A DNA stretch of 64,000 nt from Cladopsammia gracilis (Eukaryota > Cnidaria > Anthozoa > Scleractinia > Dendrophylliidae): the NCBI GenBank assembly GCA_022457155.1, contig JAJGOT010000432.1, positions 543,501-607,500 of the forward strand, read 5' to 3'. This document shows positions 22,317-35,661 of the stretch, one piece after another. Within the stretch, counting starts at the first letter, position 1; every line of letters starts with the position of its first letter. The notes under the pieces are model-generated. The model saw nothing but the letters and a program-made list of their open reading frames with translations. It was not told the DNA's origin and made no database searches. The translations under genes were made by a program, and so were the position numbers.

Positions 22317-25300
22317 TTATGTCTTCTTTTTAACTCTGTTTGTCTGTTGTGTTTGGCTTCCAGCGGTGTCTAGTTTTCGTTTGAGTCCTTTCATTTTCCT
22401 GGTTTGAAGTTTAGTGTAGTCCTGTCGTTTCATGTGAACTTGACCTTCCTTCGTTCCAAATGCATCGTACGAAACATTCTTTACTTTCTTGGGCTACAAG
22501 AAAACACTCATGTCAAAAAAGCTGTTTACACTACAAAAAAAAATGGGTACGTTCCCGTCAAAAAAGGAGTATGGACCTCACATTATCGTCCGTGTAAACT
22601 ATGCATACACTGTACCATATGTTTTGGGATTGGTATGGACCCGTGTTTTTTATCAGGTTTTGGGGCCATAGACGTCCATGGCCCCATAACCTGAAAAAAA
22701 AAACATGGGTCCGTACCAGTTTCTAAATTTCTTACATCAGCTTGCATAATAACTTTGCTGATCGCATGCTCAGTACTAGAAATAATATTGGTCCGGTCCC
22801 CCAAAAGTGTAGTGTAATTACATTTCCAAACTTGGTCTTTAGGCCTTTTTTTGTCCCACCTGTAGTAGAACATTATCCGTGTAAACGGCTAAAATGATGC
22901 GGTCCGTGCCCGATTTTTCTGCCTCAAATTCAGAAACTTAAAACAATTCCTTGCAATGTTAATTACACCTTGGGTTTAAAGGAAACGTCCACTGTTATAG
23001 TAAGAAACTTTAAATCAAGTGTTCACATTAAATTATTCGAAAGAATACCTAAACAATTAATTCCAATTCTTTTTTTAACATGTGGAAAGAATTTCAGTGT
23101 ACAAAAAATTGGATATGAATATACATGTAGCCTACTTTTGCTTTTAAATTTCCCACACACCATGATGACAAACATTTAAAATGGTGGCAGGCTGAAAATT
23201 GAAAAGAAAAAATAGGTGGTAATCATATCCTGTTCGTCTGAAACACTACCAAAAGATCAAAATTTGTCCCTGAAGCCAGGAAAAATATTAAGGGCTTGCT
23301 GAAAAAGGGGGAGACTGCATGCGCTGCAGATTTTATGTGTTGCATGTTGATTTGTTCTTATATTTTTTGCATAGGGCTAATTTTACTAAGAATTTTACCA
23401 AAAAGCTGTTGTTTTTTGTACAGGCCATTTGTTGTTGCTAAATTTGGATCATTGTTCAACACATGCAATCTGCAGCATATGCAAGAAATTGCCAATTTTG
23501 GAGCTTTTAATTTACTGGCCAAATCATCACTTGTGGGTCCTTTTACAGCAAGCCCTTCAAAATCTTTAACAAACTGTTACCTTGACTGCTCTTGGCACCT
23601 TTGTAGCAGCCCTCATTAAATCATCTGAAGCTAGATGTGTTCTTCTCACAACCAAGTCTAGGGAAGGCCCCATTTCTTCCACCTCAACTCTTGGTGTTCG
23701 ACTTCCAGATTTCTTTAATAAAACTCTAAAGTAACACATTAAAACACTGCATTAGACAGATCACCCAAGCTTTGCTTTATGTTACAGTTACTTGATGTTT
23801 TAGGCAAAGTAACGACCGCAGCTAAGGGCCAATTCTTACAAATCAAGCCTTCACACAAAGAAAGAAATAATACATGTATATGTTGTTACAAAATATATTG
23901 TTCTCAGTTGCACCCATAACCTGTTATCCCACCTTTTTACATGATTCCAAAACCTCTTTCAGACCTCTATTTTCATTGGTCAGGATAACATAGCAATGCC
24001 CCTTCGTTTCAGCAATAGGAACATTTTTGAGTCATTTATCTTTTTCTATTGTTTTGTTGGCCAGCCACAGATCTCATTTGAACATCTACATGTCTGTCCT
24101 TGTTACATGTGTATAGAGAAAAGTAATGCAACAGATGACAAAAATGTTTAATTAGATAATGTTTAATGGCTAATCTATTAGCATAGTCAAAGAGTTAATT
24201 TTGAGTCAAAATACATGTAATCAAGAGTAATCATTACCTGTAGCTTCGCAGATAAATTTTTCCATCCACAGCAGTGAACTGAAGCACATGCTCAAGTCCC
24301 TGTAACCGGATTTTCTCAATTACTGGCCCTCGGTAAAAATCTGAAAGGTGAAGCAGTTATATACATGTAGACCTTATTCATAAATGGTGGTCAATTTATT
24401 ATTCTTTAATTTATAGCCTACCTAGCCTTGTTGGCATGTGCAATAATCAAAAGAATTTTTGCTCTAAAATAAGTCTTGGAAGGCTAATTAGCATGAATAT
24501 AAAAGAATAACAGATTGGCCGCCATTTATGAATAAGGTCTATACGCTACTATGTGTTACACTTACAGAACGGACTACTACAAACAACTCACTTTAGAAAG
24601 TTGGTTTACTAACTTAGAATGGACACCAATGAACTGATGCCAACAGCTACCTGTGGCATACAAACGACTTGTCAACATAACAGACAAACAATAGACTGAA
24701 CTCACCGACAAATTAGACTAACAATACGACAACAGAAATTATACTCTAACAATACATGGATCGAAATCCACCAATCACTGACTTGAGCTTCTACAGCTAA
24801 TAAATCCGAGTTTGTAATTTTGAAGTTGCATGCAGTGTTGCACGCAATGTATGCGATGAAAGACTAAAGTATAATAATAATAATAATAATAATACATTTC
24901 TATAGCGCCTTTTCTCGGTGATTCAAAGGTGCTAATTACATTCAAAATAAACTAAAAATGTAATCTAAAATCTACAATGTTAAGGTTACAGTGCACCTTC
25001 AGATCGAAAATTTATTGAAAATTTTTTTTGGCGTTAAAATAAAGTTTACAGAATGAACTTTCATCCAAAAAAAAAAGTATCGAAAAATAGTGAAAATTGA
25101 CGGAGAAATGACGGTATAACTTTTGTGGGCGGAGTTTGTTTATTAAGCGATATGTTTTTTTAAGCGCCGTTTTCTCAAAGTTAATTTTTCGCTTGTTGGG
25201 GACACTTTAAAGAGCTACAACTCAAAGGGAATTTGTTCGATTTTCCTTAAATTTGGACAGAAGCTAGGCTAACATATAATCAACAAAAACGTGTCGGCGA

Positions 25301-28300
25301 ATTTCTTAATTCCGAAAACTTTTTCGTCAAGAGGCATTTCCGTGCGATCATTCCAATTTTTTTTCTCCCCTTTTCGAAAATATTCTGTAACTTTTCACTG
25401 CAATTGAATATGGAAAATCGCCGACACATTTTTTTAGCGCTTCGTGTCCGGAAACCCGAGAACAAATCAAATTAGCAAAATATAATAATCGCTTTGAGTT
25501 ATAGCATTTTAAAGCTGATTCGGACGTTCGAATTTAGACGTCGTAAAAAATTTGACAATTAACAATTAATATTGAGCATGATAGCGATAATTATCAAGGC
25601 CAAAGTTTGTGTTATCTGCCGAAGCCAAAGGCTGAGGCGGATAACACAAACTGAGGCCTTGATAATTATCGCTATCATGCGAAAACCGAATCCAACAAGA
25701 GGCTACACTTAGCCTATTCTCATGCGCATGAGACTCTAAGGCGTCGTTCACACTTGGTGCTCGAGCACTGTGCCCGGGCACCGGTGCCTGAGTAGAAGGC
25801 ATCGACCTTGTACCCGTGCCCGAGCACCGTGCCCAATTATTGGCATGGGCACTTACAAAAAGCCGGTGTTCACATTTGTGCCCGTCAGGCACTGTGCCCG
25901 GGCACGGTGCTCGGGCACCAAGTGTGAACGACGCCTAAGACGCGTTGATTGAAGTTACCAATTTTTCTGTAGTCGCTTTTAATATTTAAGTTATTGATTC
26001 CCGATCAAATCCACACTCGTCTATTACTTTCCAACCCGTGAATTATTTCTGTTACATTTGAGAAGACTGCTTTAAAAAAATAGGCAGTAGAGGACTGCAC
26101 GTGGCCCACATGCTGTAAAAAGAAAATTGATAATCAATATAAAGACTTAGTTTTCCTGTGTTACTAAATTGCATGCAACCGGTGTAAAATGGGTTATTCC
26201 AGACCCCCCCCCCCCCCCCCCCCCCCCGACGGATGCAATATTTTTTTACCCCTCCCCCGCCCGGATTTCCCGGCCAGGCCGACCCACCCTCACACCTTGA
26301 TTTTTAAACCAGATACCACCTCTTGCCCGGATTGCCGTTAACTTTTTGTAGGCCCTAAATAAACAGGAAATCGAATTCAGGAGTTCCGGGATTTCTTTAA
26401 AGTTTTCAAATGTTTGGTGATAATTGCTATGAATTGGTCAAACATTTCGTAAATAAACGTTGCGTGACGAATTCACTAAAATCTTTCCGTGATTTTAAGA
26501 CCAAATCGAAATGAAATGTTTCCATAACTTAAAGCTGGTTCTTTAAAAAAATGCTTTGATTTTGCCATCTATATTAAGCTTTTTCCAGGCTTCACAGTTT
26601 CTTTAAAGTGTTGTCGCAAATACACAGTTTTCTTTATGCAAATTCATGAGAAACAGTAATTTGATAGCAAGCTGTTTTGAAATGACCACGGCTGAATCTA
26701 AAATATATTTTCTATAAAAGGTCGAAACTTTTGAATGAAACTCATATTTCCTTGAATGAAAATGTCTTTTCTTTGATTAAAAGAGTCAAACACCTTTCAG
26801 AATTCAGTGATTTTCTGCTTCTGGAAGTCTTGGCGATTTATTGTATCCTAATTTAATACTGCATGGAACCGGCTAGCGTCTGCAAAAATATAATAAACAT
26901 CACAAAATAATTCAATTCAGCAACCTATTTTTATTATGCTTTCTAAAATTGCCGACTTTTCCTGTGTAATAGAATGCCAATCTTATATATCCGGAAAAAT
27001 GATTCGCATAATGCTTTCGCTAATCAAAAAAGCAGTTCTGAATGGTCAAAGGTACAGAAATGAAATGCTGGCGGCGTTTGAATCTTGGATAGCTCATGGT
27101 CTGCAAACAAACACTTCGATTTACAGCTCGATTTTTCACTAAAACCTTTTTCCAAACCATGAAAACACCTAAAATAATCTTTGAAAACAATACTTGGCCA
27201 CATTTGGTGAAACCTGTGCTTGGTAAAGCAGTAAAAAGAACGAGAAAGCTCCATTTACCTTTCCCACGGATCCAAAGCGCGCACGTACAAACAGAACTGC
27301 CTTTGACAATCGAGTCGTCCAATCCGAAGCTATCAGAACTGTCTCATTGTACAGCAATCGATCGAATTCGGCACAACTTCGCGCTTCGGAAAGTCGGACT
27401 TACTTACACAGGTGACAACATAGTGGTTACTAGTAACCACAGAAAGCAATAAAGTCTGTAAAAATCGACATTAATATGACACGCATTCCATAGTCCATAA
27501 TCCACAGAAGTCCAGTCCCGAAGTCCAAATTTTTTATTAAATCTGAGGGGCTGAAGTAACGATGCTGTTTTGCCATGTGTTTCTATTGTTCTTTCTTTAA
27601 AAAAAGTCTTGAAATTACTCACCACAGGCAGCGAGGACTGCTCCGACACAGGCATTGCAAAGAGTCGGCAGTAAAAAGGGGAATAAATTGACAATATGCT
27701 TACCAGCGCGAGAGATCGATGTTTGTCATTTTTGCCTCGGAAGAACTCTGATTAAAAATAGCTCTTAGTTTTTCAGAATCGCGACAAATTCGGCCTCAAG
27801 TTGTATGCTGTGTATAAAAGCAGCGTTCACCTCGACGGGAGAAATGTAGGATTGACTTATACACCAATAAGACCAAATGACGGAAAATGTTTGTCATGCG
27901 CATGCGTAAGAAACATTTGTCTTATATTTCAACATATCATAAAGAGAGAAGCAATTTATATTTTAATATTTTAAACAAGATAAAAAGACGTCCGACATGG
28001 AGAAGAGTTACTCCTTTCATTCAGTCATCGCACCTGCAAACCACGTTACTATTGAATGTTTTATAAATGAAGGCCGTACCACAATGAAGCCAGTCTTTAC
28101 TGTGACTTTAATATATACGTGACGTGAACATTACTAATGTGAGTAGGGTTGTAGGAGGCGCTGTCGTGACACTTCAGTAACGATGTTTTGACGGAAGTGA
28201 GAGTAGTCGGAAGTCACCAAACCGGAAGTGAAAAGGGCAAAGCTACGACCCGGAAATGCACAATTTAAAATATGCGTGCATAAATTTGCATGCAAAATCG

Positions 28301-31300
28301 TGACACAAATAATAATAATAATAATAAAAAAAAGAAAAACGGAGGGCATTTTATAACTCATGCCGCTACGCGCATGAGTAATAATTGTTTTATTATGCAT
28401 ATTCCTGAGCTGCACTTGTAAAGACAAGAGCGCGCACAAAAAAGTGATCAATGCACAGCAGTCAACTTGTAAGTAAACAACTTACGTCACTTCTGCATGC
28501 ATAAAACTATTGTCTTTAGGTATGACGTCACTTCTGCATGCATAAAACTATTGTCTGTAGGTATGACATAACAGAAACAGCAAGCAATAATTAGCTGCGT
28601 TCTTATAGCCAATCAAAATCGAGCTAGTGACACCAATGTATAATAATTCATTTTATTACCAAATGGTTTCCATATTTAGATAGCCAGCTCTATACGCTTT
28701 AATTTGATATCTGAGTTTAGGTATATTAAGTGTAATCTTAAGACGCTAGAGCCGTTATACTGGAGACACCCCCAAAGGTACACTGTAACCTTAAGTTAAA
28801 AAGCTCGCTTAAAAAGAAAAACAATAAATTATTTACAAGTACGATGTTCTAAAAAGTATAGGCAGATTTGTGCTGGTATAATGTTTATCAACAACACTTC
28901 AATTCCAAACACCTCAGCGTCTTCAAATAAAGAAACCTTTGTCTCAACCCTCCAATCAAGGAAAGCCAGAGTAACTGAAATTCTCTTATTGCATGTTTCA
29001 CTTGATAAACTACAGTAAAAGAGACCTACCTATGAGAATGTTCTTTAATCTCTTGTATACTGCATCATTTTCAAATTCTTGTCCAGAAAATAACAAACAA
29101 GGTTTTGTGCCAGATGAACATTTGAGTGTCTGAAAGAAACAAAAATAGCAATAAAAATTGAAAACATTTTACAAGACTGATACATTATTAATCACAGACC
29201 AAGACATTCTTTTATCACAAGAAAATAATTTACAATAGGCCATTTGCACGATGGCGTCATTTGACTACAACTACCAGAATTCATTTCGTTTTTTCCTTTC
29301 TTATTTAAATTTTGTAATCCCAGTGCGGTTTAATTAACAATAGCCCTAATTTGCACTACAAAAGAAAAAACTGAAGGATTCTGGTATTTGTAGTCATATG
29401 ACGTCATCGTGCAAATGGCCTATTGTGAAGAGTATAAAAATACAATGACTTCCCTGATGGACACCTCAATAATACGGACACCCCTCTATTATGGACAGTT
29501 CACTTGGTCCCGAAGACATCAAAATTCTTACCATCCCTACCTCTATAATATGGACACCTCTACAATGCAGACACCTGGATCTGTCCCTTGACCTCTATAA
29601 TATGGACACCACTATAGTGCAGATGATGATGAACTGGACGGTATGATGATAAAAAACTGTTTTTTTTAAGAATAAAACATTGAGTAAATTTACTTACCTT
29701 AATTTCCTTCATTGATACAAATCTATCAATTCCTAACTCAATCATGTCCAAAATATGACCATCAAAGCAGCGACCTAGAAAGGAAAGATTTTTATTTCAT
29801 GCCATGATTATGCAAGTAAGTAACTCATTTCACATATGAAAAAATGAAATAATTAAAGAAACTGCAATTGCAAAGAAATGCTCGCCTACTTTTCGTTGAA
29901 AGTGGACAGTTCTTCTGTAAATTATTAGTATTAGTAAATAATTATTTGTAAATGTAATCATATGTCTGTGTAGTTTGTGTAGTATCATATTGTAATGTAG
30001 TGATGTAAATAATGTATTGTTTCAAATAAAGTTGTTTTCAATAAAAAAAAAAACTCATTTCACATATACAAAACAAAAACACCTACCAAAAACCAGATTG
30101 TGAGGCCTTTTCTTAGAATGTGACCCAAAGACAAATAACGAGGCATCGTTTCGAACACTGAAGAATTCCTGAAAGTTAAATTTACAACAGTGACTTTGGT
30201 TCTCCTTTGAAAAATAATATAATAAATTATAATAATAACATATGTAAAAAAAAAATATTAAATCATATTGCAGATTCAACTGGAATGATTATGAAATGTT
30301 GGTAGGTCACTCCCTATAGGTCAGGTAGACAGATGTTGAGAATGAAACAATGGTTGTACTGACCCTTTTATAAAACTGTACTTACAAGAGAAGTGTGATC
30401 CTCAAATGGTCTCATGATATTTTTCCTGTATTAAAAAAATATTTTGCTGGTTTTAGTACATTGCTAGATTAATTTAATATTGTAGAAATTAGAGCTGGAA
30501 ATTAAACTATTATTGTTTGGATGCCCTTTGTACACACAAGACAGAGTCAAACAAAATGTTTGCCAGATGATAAACATTAACCACAAAGATAATCAGCTTA
30601 CCTCTGAAACATTCTGGCATTGGGCTTTTTAAGTGAACACTGAAAACATAGAACTCGAATTAGACCTGATAGTGTCAAAGTACTATAGCTCACTGAAAGA
30701 GACTACAATATTTCTATATTTTGAATGGTTCATTCAGGGTCAATACAACAAACATGTAGTCCTGGTAAACAGGAAGAGGGAGGGCGTGCAAAAAACGAGA
30801 GGAAGAGAAGGGAAGGTATGCCTGATATACCGGTAAGAACTAGGCTATTTGCATTACGCCCACCGATTTCCTGGCAATTGAATTACGTCAACTTTCAAAA
30901 TGTTTGCCAATCAGAAACTGTAACATGCTTTTACACATGGCTAACTTCATGCAGGAATTTACTATGTTTATTGCCCAGCATGAATTAGCCAATCAAAAAA
31001 TGAACAAAAGGGGGTCTTTATTGCAGGCGTCCCTTCTCTCTCTCTTTCCAGTTCCCTTCTCCCCGATGCCTGCTACACAGGCTAAGTAATTTGGACACCT
31101 CTTGTGCTATATAAGTGGGAAGACTTGACTTGCTCACAGAAAGGAGTAGAGGTGGGCAGGCTGCGCAATGGGTAAGTTTAATCACCCAACACAATGACAG
31201 TTACCTCACCTGTACTTGAAGTCCTTGCCTTCATTGGAGGTCCAACCAACCTCATCAACCCATGATAACATATTAAAAGTCATCATCATCACCAACCATA

Positions 31301-31935
31301 ATATACTGCTCTTGTCAATGGCCATCCATCTAGGATGGGGGGAGGTAATCATCTTGGTATGGGTTCCCCCGCAATCCTCCCCCTCCTCCTCCCCAACACC
31401 GACCCCACTGATAACTGCATGAAACATTTGGATTGCATGATTTCAGTGCAAGATGTACAAGACCGTTTCTATTTTATTTATTTTTTTAAATTCTTAGGTT
31501 TCCAGCCATTACAAAAGAGTGGTTTAGAGGTCTAACCTCCGAAATTAAACCACGTGCTCATAGCAAAAATTATTCAACTCATTAGCAACAAGTACAACGG
31601 TAGTTATTTTTCGTTTTACCAAGGTTTACTTTGAGCCTCGGTTCCTGCAAGTACTTACCAGATCTTTCATAGCTTGAGTGACTAGTTCACTAGTCTTGCC
31701 GCCTCGAATAAACAACGCCGTTTTTGTATTCTCGATATTTTTAGGTGCACGTTGTTCTACAACACGCTTACCACGCTGTGTTTTAGGACGTCTGTTCAGA
31801 AAGAAATAGAAAAACGTAAAGCAGTAGCATAGAAAGTTAATCTTAGAGGAAATATCAAAGAAAAAAAAAACAAAGAAATTCAAGGCGAAAAGCTAGAAAA
31901 GACAATTCTTCTTACACAACTCCAGCGGCTGCCAT
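22317..31935 (-). CDS. RPF2: RPF2, ribosome production factor 2 (Brix domain)
   Basis: Ten exons on the minus strand: 31916-31935, 31659-31791, 30602-30639, 30386-30425, 30087-30168, 29698-29774, 29030-29129, 24238-24340, 23581-23725, 22317-22493. Splice phases all match and give 304 residues, against about 306 in human. The product starts [20 protein letters not shown]. Brix-domain landmarks are [86 protein letters not shown] and [20 protein letters not shown]. The basic tail [19 protein letters not shown] is diagnostic. RPF2 works in the nucleolus with RRS1 to load the 5S RNP onto pre-60S particles. It is tail to tail with SKA3 (1.67 kb apart). Intron 7 (24341-29029) is 4.7 kb and repeat-rich. 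The ATG sits inside a YY1-like motif. Confidence 0.95.
24370..24539. mobile_element. Mariner-like MITE (TA target)
   Basis: GACCTTATTCATAAATGG and CCATTTATGAATAAGGTC are inverted at the ends, each flanked by TA. It is in RPF2 intron 7, close to exon 8. Confidence 0.75.
25576..25680. repeat. 105-bp nearly perfect palindrome
   Basis: GCATGATAGCGATAATTATC at the left pairs with GATAATTATCGCTATCATGC at the right; the inner arms AAGTTTGTGTTATC / GATAACACAAACT also pair. A transcript would fold into a long hairpin. Confidence 0.88.
25740..25935. mobile_element. Harbinger-type MITE (196 bp, TAA target)
   Basis: Ends GGCGTCGTTCACACTTGGTG / CACCAAGTGTGAACGACGCC inverted, with TAA on both sides (25737-25739, 25936-25938). 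The interior is rich in GTGCCCGGGCAC palindromes. Confidence 0.8.
25961..28999. other. RPF2 intron 7 remainder
   Basis: AT-rich with no recognised coding exon. A two-copy tandem of about 43 bp (TGACGTCACTTCTGCATGCA) lies at 28480-28568. Confidence 0.6.
26204..26227. repeat. 24-bp C homopolymer
   Basis: Uninterrupted C run in RPF2 intron 7. Other G/C runs lie at 11548-11568, 13990-14009, 42548-42576, 50693-50714, 52375-52399, 52553-52574 and 53190-53210. Confidence 0.9.
29233..29427. mobile_element. CAATAGGCC-type MITE, complete copy
   Basis: ACAATAGGCCATTTGCACGA at the left and its complement TCGTGCAAATGGCCTATTGT at the right, with about 28-bp inverted ends including TGACGTCAT. The half copy at 14076-14210 belongs to the same family. 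Confidence 0.85.
29838..30051 (+). mobile_element. Retroposed 3' fragment with poly(A) and 16-bp target duplication
   Basis: AACTCATTTCACATAT occurs at 29822-29837 and exactly again at 30052-30067. The insert ends AATAAAGTTGTTTTC then A(10). This is the signature of target-primed reverse transcription. The right duplication ends 13 bp before the splice donor of RPF2 exon 5. Confidence 0.85.
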
Positions 31936-32035
31936 CTTGGATGTTTCACCGAAGAGAGTTGGTAACTAGTTTATACAAGACATCCCATAATGCATTGTCT
32001 ACTTTGATTCGTGCCGCGATGATGATGATCAGAAG

Positions 32036-32210
32036 AGCACCTCTCTAATACGGACACCTCTCTATTACGGACGGTTTCCTTTGTCCCGACAAAATTCTCA
32101 CATATTTTCTTTAAAAAAGACCTCTATAATACGGACAACGGACACTAAATCTCGGCCCCAGAGTGCAAATTTATATAAACTTAACCTCTTTATTACGGAC
32201 ACTCCGGTGA
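32036..32210. repeat. Degenerate mariner-related repeat
   Basis: Repeated ACCTCTCTAATACGGACACC-type phrases. Similar text lies at 29448-29620 (CCTCTATAATATGGACACC). Confidence 0.55.
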
Positions 32211-32236
32211 TCAGGTGATGATAGTTTGAGTAAGTA

Positions 32237-32905
32237 CAGTCGAACCTGTATATAACGGCCACCCTCGGGACTTGAGGAACTGGCCGCTTAATACAGGATC
32301 ACTAAAAATACTCACTGGGCGTGGTCTAATGTCAATTTTAATGGCGTATCATACAAAAACACTTCATGCAAGGAAACAATAGGACAATCAACACTATTTC
32401 AAGCGATCAATACTTTAAACAAAGTTCAGTGCCAACTTGTAACTTAACGGTATGAAGTGATTGGACATGTCCCTAAGTTGATGGCATTGTGGCTAACCAA
32501 ATTTTTGAAACGGCCAACAAACAACGGGAAAGTAAAGGGCAAGCGAGTTAACAGAGGTGCGACATGACCCCAGAGGTGGAGGTTATGGCCTGGAAATCCC
32601 TTGCGAGTATACGTTTGAAGGCGATTCATTCTTCATCACATGGCTGAAGAACAAATTAATTAAAGAGGAATTTCTAGCTAAAGAGTGAAGCATATTCAAA
32701 AGGAACATTTCTTGTTTTTTGGCGTTCGCGATTTTGTACTGTATTCTTTCAACTTAGGACTGCTACAGGGTGGCCCGCGCGGCCGCTTAATAGAGGTGGC
32801 CGCCTAATACAGCGTTTGTATGAGCGAAAACTCGGGACTTTAAAAACTGGCCGCTTAATAGAGGGTGGCCGCTTAATACAAGGCCGTTATATACAGGTTC
32901 GACTG
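32237..32905. mobile_element. Tc1/mariner-like MITE (669 bp, TA target)
   Basis: Terminal inverted repeats CAGTCGAACCTGTATATAAC / GTTATATACAGGTTCGACTG are flanked by TA at 32235-32236 and 32906-32907. Subterminal GGCCGCTTAATA blocks recur. No transposase frame. Confidence 0.85.
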
Positions 32906-33496
32906 TAATACAATTTCCTGTTCGTGGTTACAAACATATATCGAAAGACGTTTTCAGAATTATACTTTATATTACTTTTTCACATGCAGCATTGCGTTGT
33001 AGTTCGTTTCGTTTTAAGGTGGCTCGATAGTCTAAAAATGACAATTTTGACTGCAAAGGTTTTAGAGTGGAAACCTCGGGAGCTAAAAAAAATCAGCAAA
33101 GTAAGAGCACAGACAGTAAGTAATACACCATGGAAGTAAGTTAAGGTATTATTATTAAGAATTTTATAGTATTTATGTTTTCTAAAGCATATCGTAAATA
33201 TCCCCATACAAACTCTTATATTTTCGCCATGACCGCTATTATATTTCGCAATCATGATATCATCTCCAATGACTCACAGCTTAGCTTGGGTTGCCTGTGG
33301 TCAAAAGAGTGTAATTACGTGTCATATTTGCACTCGTTTTGGTGCGTATTTGCACTCCAGGGCCCGGTTGTTCGGAAGCCGGTTTGTTAAACGCTAACCC
33401 AGGATTAAAACTTAACCGAGGATTTAATTTCTCTTGTTAGAAGTGTTTTCAAAAGCTAATTATAAGTTACATGCGAAGACAAGTCAGAAACGAAAC

Positions 33497-34660
33497 AACA
33501 ACAACAATTTATTCAGTATTCCCATATATATACATGGCATTACCTACTTAATAAATCTGAATTGCATTAAATAATTATGTCTAATAATTAAACTAGCATT
33601 GATTGTCGATTTAGCATTGAGTCATAAATATAAGCAGCAATGGTTCTACAAACAAAAGGATCAACGTTATTAAAAAGAAACAGGATTTTTGAAATATTGT
33701 CGATATCATTAAAATTCCGAAATTTGTCGTTTATTTCATCAAAAAATTTCTTACGTGAAGCATTATAATGATTGCAAGAGAATAGAAAATGGAATTCGTC
33801 TTCAATTTGATTTGAATTACAGAGAGAGCAGGTTCTTAAATTTTCAGGTGTCTTGTTGTGCCGGCCAGTTTCAATTCGCAGATTGTGATTTCCAAGACGA
33901 AATTTATTGATTTGTTTTTTGTGGCGTACATTTTTTATCGAATCCAAGGAGCCAGATTTGTGACAATCTTGTTTAAAGATAGAGTAGAATTTAAGTTTTT
34001 TATTTAGATTTTTTTTTTTCGCTGTCAATGTCATGAGCTTCCGTGTTCTGACCGCCCATTGCCGGATTAGCTTGCTAAAGGCAATTATGTTAATTAAAGT
34101 TAAAGTTAAAGTAAATTAAGTTGGTGATTAGTTGAAGTTTTATTAACACTTAGCCGAATACGTTCAGTGAAGTTGTTAATGTTTAAATTTGAAATGTTTA
34201 AATTCGAAAGATAACACAGAGAGTAGACTCTTTCCATAATGCTCAGTTGGTTTTTGTCGGACATTTCTTTAGATAGATAAAGGCATTGTTTGGCAATGTT
34301 ATCTTCTGGTAAACTTTCCCGGTGTAACCAAAATTTAATAATATTTATGTCAATTTTTGCTTTTAATGATAATTTACCAAGTTCATTTCTACATGCTACA
34401 TTTGGGCATTGTTTATTGACTCTAAGAAAAGTTTACAGAAATAAACATGTGTTCGTTCGATTATATCTTTTTCCCATGTGTTATAGTCGTTTTTGTCATA
34501 AACTCCCCAAACTTCTGAACCATACATGAGGATAGGGAGGAATAAAGAATCAAATATTTTATTTACAACATCAATTGGTAATTTTGAAAAGTTCAGGAAG
34601 CGGCGAACACTAAAGGGCAAAAATACTTTGGAAAAATCTTCATTGATTTATTATTTAGTG
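33497..34660 (-). pseudogene. LINE 3' fragment (RT C-terminal half and tail)
   Basis: 34396-34620 has SLFLPILMYGSEVWGVYDKN; a frameshift near 34415 follows. 33588-34034 has NKFRLGNHNLRIETGRHNKT and CSLCNSNQIEDEFHFLFSC. Same family as 16345-17060. On the minus strand the 3' end reads AATAAATTGTTGTTGTTGTT. Confidence 0.82.
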
Positions 34661-35092
34661 GAATCAAAATTGATGCTAACCATGGATTAGCTTAACAGCG
34701 CTTTGAACAACCTGGCCCAGAATGCTATGTCGAATAATAAGTGCTGTTATTACGTCATCCCTTCACGGATCATGTCAATCATCGCCATCGAGAGAAAAAA
34801 AGCGACCGCAACGTGGGTGACGCAAAATAAACTATTGGCTGTAAACAAAAATTATTTTAATGGCATACAATGTTCTTGAGAAGAGTAGCAAGTTTTTGAG
34901 TTTTAAAGTTACAATCAGTTCGCAATTTTTATTCATGTTGTTTTGTGTTGTAATTTCTTTTACAAAGCAAATTCGTGTAATATGTTTAATATGGTATGGA
35001 CCAGGTAAACGTTATATAAACGCCACTAGAGCTGGATAACTTCTGTTTTTTTTTGTCTTCCTGTTTTGTTGTTACTCATATAGATCGTCTTA

Positions 35093-35212
35093 GGCCCGGT
35101 TCAAACGTCGAACTTCACATGTGCCGAATCTAATGCAAATGAGTAAAGTCTATTGTTCTTGCTCATTTGCATTAGTTTCGGCACATGTGAAGTTCGACGT
35201 TTGAACTGGGCC
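35093..35212. mobile_element. 120-bp Harbinger-type hairpin MITE, copy 1
   Basis: GGCCCGGTTCAAACGTCGAA to its inverted end TTCGACGTTTGAACTGGGCC. Flanked by TTA (35090-35092, 35213-35215). The arms pair over about 50 bp. Confidence 0.88.
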
Positions 35213-35215
35213 TTA

Positions 35216-35335
35216 GGCCTAGGGCAAACGTCGAACTTAACATGTGCCGAATCTAATTCAAATGAGCAAGAACAATAGATTTTGCTCATTTGCATTAGAT
35301 TCGGCACATGTGAAGTTCGACGTTTGCCGTAGGCC
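35216..35335. mobile_element. 120-bp Harbinger-type hairpin MITE, copy 2
   Basis: Directly adjoins copy 1 with one shared TTA between them and a third TTA at 35336-35338. Its ends (GGCCTAGGGCAAACG) differ slightly from copy 1. Confidence 0.85.
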
Positions 35336-35516
35336 TTAGAGACAAATGAAGTTAGATTATTACACATCTTTTCTCAAACTCATTAATAATTCATGACGAG
35401 AACACAAAGGAAATCACTACCGTGAAGGAGGTTTTGAAATCGTTTCTTAATTTGCATAGATTTGGGCGATTTTATTCCTTCGTTTTCTCCGCATTTAACG
35501 ATCAGTTTGAGAAGCT

Positions 35517-35661
35517 ATATCAAACACTCGAAACAGTGTTTCATCAGATTTCCAAACACCTTGAAGTGGTTTAAAAAAACTCGGCTGCGCCTCGTTTTTC
35601 CAATCCACTTCTCGGTGTTTGGAAATCTGATGAAACACTGTTCCTCGTGTTTGATATATTA
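35517..35661. repeat. Hairpin MITE-like palindrome
   Basis: ATATCAAACACTCGAAACAG with its complement CTGTTCCTCGTGTTTGATAT. Arms are about 60 bp, with TTTCATCAGATTTCC inside. Confidence 0.8.

Noticed and set aside
27096..27452. 118-codon plus-strand frame in RPF2 intron 7
   Set aside because: Antisense frames of similar length overlap it, there is no recognisable domain, and length is near chance.
31206..31427. 73-codon minus-strand frame ending in a good splice donor near RPF2 exon 2
   Set aside because: It does not match RPF2, and exons 2 and 3 already join in phase without it.
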